From assembly GCA_017620795.1 (NCBI GenBank), contig JAGAUM010000073.1:1-13802 (forward strand): a stretch of 13,802 nt of DNA. Direction: 5' to 3'. The notes beneath the pieces are model-generated. The model made no database searches. It saw nothing but the letters and a program-made list of their open reading frames with translations, and was not told the origin of the DNA. The position numbers and the translations under genes are program-made. The stretch comes from Clostridia bacterium. GTDB taxonomy: Bacteria; Bacillota; Clostridia; RGIG8785. Numbering within the stretch: the stretch's first letter is position 1; every line of letters begins with the position of its first letter. Positions 6,094 through 11,766 of this stretch are shown piece by piece.

Positions 6094-7068
6094 TTATCTC
6101 CCTTGAGCACGCATATGCTCGGCAAAAGTTTTAGAAAAGATGTGGGTGCCGTCAGGTTGGGCGAAGAAGAAATAATCGTCATCGTCGGTGGGGTACAGGG
6201 CGGCATGGATGGCACCTGCTCCAGGGACGGCAATGGGGCCCACAGGCAAACCTTCATATTTGTAAGTGTTATAAGGGGAGTCAATCTTGGTGTCGGCAAT
6301 GGACAAGACGGGTTTTCGTTCTTTTAAAACATACTGCACCGTGGCGCAGGATTCCAACAACTGTCCGCGATTCAAACGGTTATGAAAGACCGAGGACACA
6401 TGGGCCTGCTCCGATGCCTTGGCGGCTTCACGCTCGATAATCGAAGCTAAAATAACCACCTCATAGGGGGTCATATCCAGTTCTTTTGCACGGGCTTGGT
6501 ACTCGTCCGTCCAAACCTCGGAAAAGCGGTTTAACATCCGACGGAGGATGGATTCCCCCGACTCGCCCACAAAGACCTCATAGGTATCGGGGAACAAGAA
6601 CCCTTCCAAGCGATTTTCCCCCTTGCCGATGCCCTTTAAGAAAGGATATTCGCCCTTGTCAAAGGAAATGACCGCTTCGTCAAAGTCAGTGGCAGAAAGG
6701 ATCCCCTGCTCGTCCAACAAAGCACGGATTTCCCGAAGCTCATAACCTTCGGGGACGGTAAAGCGCACCACCTCGTCAGGGATGCCCAAAAGGAGCATGT
6801 CCAGAATCTCGGCATAGCCTTGCCCCACCGCCAACGAATAGGTGCCGGGGCGCAGATGCTCTGCCTCCCCTTTTGCCATGACATAGAACCGGAACAGGGT
6901 GGGATTTACAGCGTCCGATAGGGTATCAGCAATGGTCGAAAGGCCTGAGCCTTCTCCGATGGTGACGGTCACAGGCTCTTTCAAATGGCCGTTATTCAGT
7001 TCATGCACAAACAGAATCACCAACACCAATACTACGGCGATGGCGATCATGGGGATGGTTTTTTTCAT
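6094..7068 (-). CDS. mltG: Endolytic murein transglycosylase MltG
   Basis: Membrane-anchored lytic transglycosylase (YceG/MltG family) that cuts nascent glycan strands and helps set their length. The 324-residue protein has a short cytoplasmic start, one membrane span at about residues 5-22, a LysM-like region (about 32-95) and the catalytic domain. The catalytic Glu matching E218 of E. coli is E212 in ASIIERE. Other conserved stretches are RLEGFLFPDTYE (153-164), FHNRL (228-232) and SPYNTYKYEGLPVGPIA (264-280). The ATG follows the upstream stop (7070) closely, with a GGAGG Shine-Dalgarno inside the end of the preceding gene. The next gene is uppP, so lipid carrier recycling and glycan cutting are co-expressed. 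Confidence 0.96.
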   Translation of the reverse strand: MKKTIPMIAIAVVLVLVILFVHELNNGHLKEPVTVTIGEGSGLSTIADTLSDAVNPTLFRFYVMAKGEAEHLRPGTYSLAVGQGYAEILDMLLLGIPDEVVRFTVPEGYELREIRALLDEQGILSATDFDEAVISFDKGEYPFLKGIGKGENRLEGFLFPDTYEVFVGESGESILRRMLNRFSEVWTDEYQARAKELDMTPYEVVILASIIEREAAKASEQAHVSSVFHNRLNRGQLLESCATVQYVLKERKPVLSIADTKIDSPYNTYKYEGLPVGPIAVPGAGAIHAALYPTDDDDYFFFAQPDGTHIFSKTFAEHMRAQGR

Positions 7069-7069
7069 A

Positions 7070-7423
7070 TTAATCCTCCACGCGGGTAAAGACCAGCTGA
7101 TCCTCGCTGGTGTTCTGGGTAATAATCATTTTATTGCCCCGAAATGCGCAATTATAGGAGTCGTACTCTGCCCACTCCTCGTCTAAGGTCAGGTGCAAAA
7201 GACCGTCTGCATAACGATAAGAGCCACTGGCTTCTGCCGTCTGACCCTGATAAGAGAAGGTGATGTTGCCCTCTTTAAAGGTCCAGACAACCGTCTCGCC
7301 GTTGATGTCCAGTGCCCAATCTCCGTCAATGGAGTCGGGCGTGCCACCGAAATATCGCAATGCACCCAACGCAAGAAGAACCACAAGGGTTAAGACCAGA
7401 ATAATAATCACGAATTTTTTCAT
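7070..7423 (-). CDS. Small membrane-anchored beta-rich protein, lipocalin-like
   Basis: A 117-residue protein I cannot assign to a named function. It has two N-terminal lysines and a hydrophobic segment at about residues 4-24, without a lipobox cysteine, so it is probably a signal anchor. The rest looks like short alternating beta strands: GDWALDINGETVVWTFKEG, then FSYQGQTAEASGSYRYADG, then LLHLTL. This pattern (a W after a short strand, then YxxxDGxLxL) recalls small lipocalin-like domains in Firmicute surface proteins; that is a fold-level guess. Its ATG overlaps the stop of the upstream membrane protein gene (ATGA), with GGAGG ahead, so the two are translationally coupled. Its place before mltG and uppP suggests a role at the cell envelope. 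Confidence 0.75.
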   Translation of the reverse strand: MKKFVIIILVLTLVVLLALGALRYFGGTPDSIDGDWALDINGETVVWTFKEGNITFSYQGQTAEASGSYRYADGLLHLTLDEEWAEYDSYNCAFRGNKMIITQNTSEDQLVFTRVED

Positions 7424-7992
7424 TTAACTTCCTCCAAACGATGGGTTTTTACACGATAGATGCCATAACCAACCGCCACCAAAAGGCTTGCAAGCACGAA
7501 AATCAAGTTCTCGGTGTGGTGCGTCTTGGGGTCGGAAAAAAGTTCAAAAAAAGCAGTGTTTCCCAGTAAGAGCCCACCACCAAAGGCGGTTAAAATACCT
7601 GTCAGTGCGGATTCTAAAATCTGCGCTGCAAGGTGTTTTTTCCAGACGGCACAGATGCCGAGAATCAAAGTGGCATAGCCCCAATACAGGGTGGGAATGG
7701 GCAGGGGTATCACAAACACAAAGATGTATGCCAAAAAGAAGGTGAAAAAGACGCCGCCGAAGAAGATGCCCGTTACCAACAACCAGGCAAAAAGCGCTCC
7801 GCCTACAACTGCGCTAAGAATAGTGGCAGTCAACTGAACGGTCGTGCCCCATTTAGCGGTCAGAAAAAATGCCACAACAGCAAAGAGCATTGCGCCCATC
7901 AAAGCGGAAAAGACTCGATGCTGATGAGCAGACCAACGGTTGAATAAAAATGCCAATACAATTAAAACCAAACCTAAAAAAACAGCGGTCAA
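7420..7992 (-). CDS. Multi-pass membrane protein of unknown function, first gene of the mltG-uppP operon
   Basis: I do not recognise a specific family; it may relate to small multi-span proteins of the DUF4203/TMEM198 type, but this is weak. The open frame reaches a TTG at 8040, but that codon lies in the -35 box of the operon promoter. A second TTG at 7992 has a good GAGGTGA Shine-Dalgarno (7998-8004) 5 nt away, giving 190 residues. The protein is almost all hydrophobic, with about six or seven spans and an aromatic- and Gly-rich middle (GIFFGGVFFTFFLAYIF). There is no clear soluble domain and no catalytic motif that I can see. The C-terminus (YRVKTHRLEEVK) is basic and probably cytoplasmic. 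Confidence 0.75.
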   Translation of the reverse strand: MTAVFLGLVLIVLAFLFNRWSAHQHRVFSALMGAMLFAVVAFFLTAKWGTTVQLTATILSAVVGGALFAWLLVTGIFFGGVFFTFFLAYIFVFVIPLPIPTLYWGYATLILGICAVWKKHLAAQILESALTGILTAFGGGLLLGNTAFFELFSDPKTHHTENLIFVLASLLVAVGYGIYRVKTHRLEEVK

Positions 7993-8011
7993 AACAATCA
8001 CCTCAGGTCTT

Positions 8012-8040
8012 ATTATATAATAAAACGAGTGGGTTTTCAA
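8012..8040 (-). promoter_or_regulatory. Sigma-A promoter of the membrane protein-mltG-uppP operon
   Basis: TTGAAA (8035-8040), a 17-bp spacer and TATAAT (8012-8017) on the minus strand. The predicted start of transcription is near 8005, leaving a leader of only about 13 nt before the TTG start at 7992, just enough for the Shine-Dalgarno. Confidence 0.75.
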
Positions 8041-8087
8041 GATGTAAACAATTTATTCAAAAAAAACTCGTAATTTCTTAAAATTTA

Positions 8088-8112
8088 TGGTATAGTATAA
8101 AGACAAAGGAGG
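8088..8112 (+). promoter_or_regulatory. Extended -10 promoter and Shine-Dalgarno of the htrA-like gene
   Basis: TATAGT at 8091-8096 is preceded by TGG (8088-8090), an extended -10 arrangement; I see no good -35 box 17 bp upstream. A strong AAAGGAGG (8105-8112) lies 7 nt before the ATG at 8120. The upstream region is AT-rich. Confidence 0.55.
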
Positions 8113-8119
8113 CGCTAAT

Positions 8120-9277
8120 ATGAGTGAATTTCAATGGCACCAAGATGATTATCAGCCTTATTCCGTACCCCAAAAACCCAAAAAGTCCAAAGCGTGGTTA
8201 AAGACGCTTGCCATTGCCGTTGCTTCATCGGTTCTGACTTCAGCAGTGCTCTGTTCGGGCTTTTTCTTATACTTTAAAGGGCATCAGCGCGGAAACTACT
8301 CCTCTACCCTTCCACAGGTAACAGGGACGGCAACCGTTCCTGAGGGGAATGTGATTAACCAGATTGCCACCGCTGTCGGCCCTGCCGTGGTCGGGATTGT
8401 AAGCGAAGTAGATTATGTAGGGTTCTTCTCCCAGAGCAGTGTTCAGCAGGGCAGTGGTTCGGGGATTATCCTCCGTCCTGACGGGTATATTGTCACCAAC
8501 CACCACGTGATCGAGGACGCTTCCCGTGTGACCGTCGTGTTAAGCACAGGGGAAGAGTATGAAGCCACCTTGGTAGGCACCGATGTCTCCTCGGATCTGG
8601 CAGTGATTAAGATTGACGCAACCGACCTCCCTTATGCAGAGCTGGGCGAATCGGATGATTTACTGGTCGGTGACTTGGTTGTTGCCATCGGCAACCCCTT
8701 GGGGCAGGAGCTGGCAGGCTCGGTCACCGTTGGCTATGTCAGTGCGTTAAACCGCGCGATTACCATCGACGATAACAAGACCTTGACCCTACTTCAGACC
8801 GATGCTGCCATCAACCCCGGTAACTCGGGCGGTGCGTTGGTCAACAGTCAAGGAAAAGTGGTGGGCATCAACACTGCCAAGATTTCCTCTTCTTCGGTGG
8901 AAGGGTTGGGCTTTGCCATTCCCTCTGCCGTTGCCCGTCCGATTATCGAAGATTTGATCGAACATGGGCGGGTCACCAACCGACCCTTAATCGGCATCAC
9001 AGGACAGGAGTTGTCCGCATCCATCTCCCGTCAGTGGGGATTCCCCACCGACAAGGGTGTTTATATCACCTCGGTGTCCGAAGGGTCTGCCGCTGAAAAA
9101 GCAGGCTTAAAGCGTGGCGATATCATTATCGAAGTAGACGGACAAAACGTCGCAACGGTAGCACAGATTAACGCCATCCGCAACACCAAGCGTGCAGGGG
9201 ACGAATTAGACATGACCTTCTACCGCGGTGATGACCGCAAGTCGGTCACCTTAACCTTGGGCGCACAAGAAGATTGA
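8120..9277 (+). CDS. HtrA/DegP-like membrane-anchored serine protease with PDZ domain
   Basis: Trypsin-like protease that degrades misfolded proteins outside the membrane. The 385 residues are arranged as a charged, Pro/Lys-rich cytoplasmic tail (1-26), one membrane span (about 29-52), a linker, the protease domain (about 78-285) and one C-terminal PDZ domain (about 289-380). The catalytic triad is H129 in TNHHVI, D159 in SSDLAVIKI, and S236 in NPGNSGGAL. The PDZ domain shows GVYITSV and AGLKRGDIIIEVDG. The layout matches HtrA/YkdA/YvtA-type proteins of Firmicutes. It stands alone, divergent from the envelope operon. Which paralogue it is cannot be told from the window. Confidence 0.95.
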   Translation: MSEFQWHQDDYQPYSVPQKPKKSKAWLKTLAIAVASSVLTSAVLCSGFFLYFKGHQRGNYSSTLPQVTGTATVPEGNVINQIATAVGPAVVGIVSEVDYVGFFSQSSVQQGSGSGIILRPDGYIVTNHHVIEDASRVTVVLSTGEEYEATLVGTDVSSDLAVIKIDATDLPYAELGESDDLLVGDLVVAIGNPLGQELAGSVTVGYVSALNRAITIDDNKTLTLLQTDAAINPGNSGGALVNSQGKVVGINTAKISSSSVEGLGFAIPSAVARPIIEDLIEHGRVTNRPLIGITGQELSASISRQWGFPTDKGVYITSVSEGSAAEKAGLKRGDIIIEVDGQNVATVAQINAIRNTKRAGDELDMTFYRGDDRKSVTLTLGAQED

Positions 9278-9305
9278 TTTTTTCCAAATTCCTTTATCCT
9301 CCCAC

Positions 9306-9342
9306 AAAAAGAAACCGACCCTTTGGGGTCGGCTTCTTTTTT
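9306..9342. terminator. Bidirectional intrinsic terminator between htrA-like gene and malQ
   Basis: CCGACCC (9315-9321), loop TTTG, GGGTCGG (9326-9332), flanked by A-rich sequence on the left and CTTCTTTTTT on the right. It works for both convergent genes. On the right, the T-run ends on the malQ stop codon (9341-9343). Confidence 0.93.
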
Positions 9343-10765
9343 ATAAGCGATAATAGATTTTGTTGCGGTTGTAGAGCTGTTCGCAGGAAAGCTCCTTTAA
9401 CTGCTCCCAGGTTACCCGATAGGACCAGTTCCCCTCTGCTTCGCCAGGACGGTTTAATCGGGTGTCCGAGCCGTAGGCAAGGAGGTCTTGGATAGGAGTA
9501 ATAACCAGCTGAGAAGAAGATGCATACAGGGTGTCAATCAAATCCCCACAACTGCGACGCCAGTCGTTTTCGTCCCCTTTGCAGTAGGCAAGGACATGGG
9601 TTCTCCGTTCGGGAGGCAATTCCCACAAAAATCCCAATAAAGTGTTGTTATCATGAGTGCCTGAGTAGGCAACGGTGTTGGGTTCGTAATGATGGGGGTG
9701 GTGGCAGCTTTCGCTATCAGACAGGAAGGCAAACTGCAAAACACGCATCCCAGGGAACCCCGATTCATGAACCAGCGCCCGAACCGCGTCGGTAATGTCT
9801 CCCAAGTCCTCGGCAATAATCAGTCCGTCCCCTGCCGCTTCACGGATGGCACGGACTACTGCCATGCCAGGGCCTTTGTACCATTGCCCATCTTTGGCGG
9901 TGGTGGCATCGGCAGGAACGCCCCAGTAGGATTCCATGCCACGGAAATGGTCGATGCGGACCCCGTCATAGAGGGTCATTGCCCAGGCAATCCGCTCTTT
10001 CCACCAGGAAAAGCCGTCTTTTTCCATGGCCGACCAGTCATAAAGAGGGTTGCCCCACAACTGCCCGTCGGCACAGAAATAATCGGGCGGAGCCCCTGCC
10101 ACCAAGGACGGATACCCCTTTTCGTTCAGTAAGAACTGGTCGGGCGACGCCCATACATCGGCAGAGTCGATATCCACATAAATGGGCAGGTCGCCAATGA
10201 TGCGAATGCCCCGTTCGTTGGCGTAATTACGCAACTCCGCCCACTGTTGAAAGAAGGTGGCCTGCAAAAATTCGTAAAAACCCAAATCCTCGGGTTCCTG
10301 TACTATCCATTCCTGCCACGGCTTGCCGTCATTTGCCGCTTGCAATGCCAAAAATCGGCAGAGCTTTTGAAGGGCAGGGGTCTTTTGGATTTGTGCCTCG
10401 GTGACGGCTTTGTCCGACCGCTCATAGGCGCGGTGGAGTAATGCCAGTCGTTCTTCTTCAAGCCGCGCAAATTCGCAGGAATAAGGGGTGGTTTGCTTGG
10501 CGGAGAGCAGTTCTTCGTCCGTCAGTAGGTTCTGGGCGGAGAGCGCCTCTAAATCGATGAAAAAAGGGTTGCCGCTGAAAGAAGCAGGCGACTGATAGGG
10601 CGAATGATAGGAATTGGTCATACAAAGAGGAAGGATTTGCCAATAGGTAAATCCGCATCGCTTTAAAAAGTCCACAAAACGACGAGCATCTTTCCCCAAA
10701 GTGCCAATGCCATACTCCCCAGGCAGGGAGGAAATATGTAATAAAACACCGCTTTTGCGTGCCAT
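9341..10765 (-). CDS. malQ: 4-alpha-glucanotransferase (amylomaltase, GH77)
   Basis: Transfers alpha-1,4-glucan segments between maltooligosaccharides, with release of glucose; used in glycogen/starch-type glucan metabolism in the cytoplasm. The 474 residues are a typical compact amylomaltase. It begins with the hallmark GVLLHISSLPGEYGIGTLG (residues 6-24), followed by YWQILPL and SPYQSPASFSGNP. The GH77 catalytic residues are visible: nucleophile D272 in GVRIDHFRG, acid/base E319 in IIAEDLG, and D372 in YSGTHDNNT. The C-terminus ends with RNKIYYRL. The ATG at 10765 has a GAGGTGAT Shine-Dalgarno. It is a single-gene transcript with its own promoter and terminator; no other maltose gene is in the window. 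Confidence 0.97.
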   Translation of the reverse strand: MARKSGVLLHISSLPGEYGIGTLGKDARRFVDFLKRCGFTYWQILPLCMTNSYHSPYQSPASFSGNPFFIDLEALSAQNLLTDEELLSAKQTTPYSCEFARLEEERLALLHRAYERSDKAVTEAQIQKTPALQKLCRFLALQAANDGKPWQEWIVQEPEDLGFYEFLQATFFQQWAELRNYANERGIRIIGDLPIYVDIDSADVWASPDQFLLNEKGYPSLVAGAPPDYFCADGQLWGNPLYDWSAMEKDGFSWWKERIAWAMTLYDGVRIDHFRGMESYWGVPADATTAKDGQWYKGPGMAVVRAIREAAGDGLIIAEDLGDITDAVRALVHESGFPGMRVLQFAFLSDSESCHHPHHYEPNTVAYSGTHDNNTLLGFLWELPPERRTHVLAYCKGDENDWRRSCGDLIDTLYASSSQLVITPIQDLLAYGSDTRLNRPGEAEGNWSYRVTWEQLKELSCEQLYNRNKIYYRL

Positions 10766-10783
10766 AGTATCACCTCATTTCCC

Positions 10784-10812
10784 AGTATATAGTAAAATCT
10801 TTCGAATGTCAA
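10784..10812 (-). promoter_or_regulatory. Sigma-A promoter of malQ
   Basis: TTGACA (10807-10812), a 17-bp spacer and TATACT (10784-10789) on the minus strand, with a leader of roughly 10 nt before the Shine-Dalgarno. The -35 box faces that of the divergent gene 9 bp away. Confidence 0.88.
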
Positions 10813-10821
10813 AGGCATTTC

Positions 10822-10850
10822 TTGACAGGCACATTGAAATATGCTACAAT
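10822..10850 (+). promoter_or_regulatory. Sigma-A promoter of the sugar isomerase/epimerase-like gene
   Basis: TTGACA (10822-10827), a 17-bp spacer and TACAAT (10845-10850) on the plus strand, followed by AAAGGAG (10861-10867) 8 nt before the ATG at 10876. Confidence 0.9.
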
Positions 10851-10875
10851 CGAGCCAATGAAAGGAGAATGAACC

Positions 10876-11709
10876 ATGATTTCATCCATGTATACCAGTT
10901 ATATCTGTGAAGAAGTAAAGCAAGGACGCTTCTCCTCTTTTGAGGAAGGGCTTGCTCATTACCATGCCTTGGGCTTAAAAACCGCACAGGTGTCTGACGA
11001 GTTTAAGCATATGCCCGACATGACCGCAACGGAATTGAAGGAAATTTTTGATCGGGTGGGCGTAAAGCCTGTCTGTCATACGGTGGTTTGCTCGGTAGCT
11101 GCCGCAGACCCCAAGCGGTATGAAGAAGGACTGGCTGACCTGCGCAAGTGCGTGGAAGAAGCGCATATTTTGGGTTGCTCCATGATTATGGTGGTTCCCG
11201 ACCCCGCAGACATCCATGCTTTAAGCGAGAAGCCCGAAGCGGCAGAGCGGATTATTAAGACGCTGAACATGATTTGCGATGAAGCAGAGCCTTTGGGGAT
11301 TACCGTCACCATTGAGAACTTCTCCTCCCAAAAAGCGCCCTTCCAGACCCCTGAAGAGTGCTTGCACATCTTAAAGAACGTACCCAAGCTGAAGTTTGTC
11401 TTTGACACAGGCAACTTCTACTGGCCCAAGACCGACATCTTGGCGGCTTGGCAGGAGTTAAAGGAATACACCATCCATGTTCATGTAAAGGACTGGACGC
11501 TGGTGGACAAGGAAATCGGCATTCCTGCTCCCAATGAGGAGTATCTCTGCTCGGTCTGCCCGGGCAAGGGCGTGACCCAGACGGCAGCGTTTTTGGAGCT
11601 GATTAAAAAAGACGGATTTAAAGGTTCTCTGGTTGCAGAGTATAACGGGTTTAAGCCGGTGGAATCCGAACTGGACGAAATGATGGAATACTACAAGAAG
11701 TTCGCGTAA
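10876..11709 (+). CDS. Sugar phosphate isomerase/epimerase family TIM-barrel protein
   Basis: A 277-residue protein of the xylose isomerase-like / AP endonuclease 2 barrel superfamily. Likely metal ligands fall where the family has them: E147 in TIENFS, D177 in FDTGNFYW, H203 in HVHVKDW and E255 in LVAEYNG, at the ends of successive beta strands. This suggests a divalent-metal enzyme acting on a sugar, keto sugar or inositol derivative. The substrate cannot be read from the sequence and no pathway partner is adjacent; malQ is divergent. The start at 10876 is chosen for its AAAGGAG 8 nt upstream. The stop codon lies inside the loop of the downstream terminator. Confidence 0.87.
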   Translation: MISSMYTSYICEEVKQGRFSSFEEGLAHYHALGLKTAQVSDEFKHMPDMTATELKEIFDRVGVKPVCHTVVCSVAAADPKRYEEGLADLRKCVEEAHILGCSMIMVVPDPADIHALSEKPEAAERIIKTLNMICDEAEPLGITVTIENFSSQKAPFQTPEECLHILKNVPKLKFVFDTGNFYWPKTDILAAWQELKEYTIHVHVKDWTLVDKEIGIPAPNEEYLCSVCPGKGVTQTAAFLELIKKDGFKGSLVAEYNGFKPVESELDEMMEYYKKFA

Positions 11710-11725
11710 GCGAGCTTCTTTTTTT
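11697..11725 (+). terminator. Intrinsic terminator embracing the stop codon of the isomerase-like gene
   Basis: GAAGTTCGC (11697-11705), loop GTAA and GCGAGCTTC (11710-11718, one T-G wobble), followed by seven Ts. The stem's left arm is made of the last three codons and the loop contains the TAA stop. Confidence 0.85.
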
Positions 11726-11730
11726 GCAAC

Positions 11731-11758
11731 AAAAAAGAGACCCTTTCGGGTCTCTTTT
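11731..11758. terminator. Bidirectional intrinsic terminator for the surface protein gene
   Basis: An 11-bp stem, AAAAGAGACCC (11733-11743) with loop TTTC and GGGTCTCTTTT (11748-11758). On the minus strand the stem runs into a T-rich tail, so it ends transcription of the gene that stops at 11767. On the plus strand it is a back-up behind the 11697-11725 terminator. Confidence 0.9.
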
Positions 11759-11766
11759 ATTGTGTC

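Noticed and set aside
7993..8040. Sixteen extra N-terminal codons of the membrane protein
   Set aside because: They overlap the -35 and -10 boxes of the promoter, and the first TTG has no Shine-Dalgarno.
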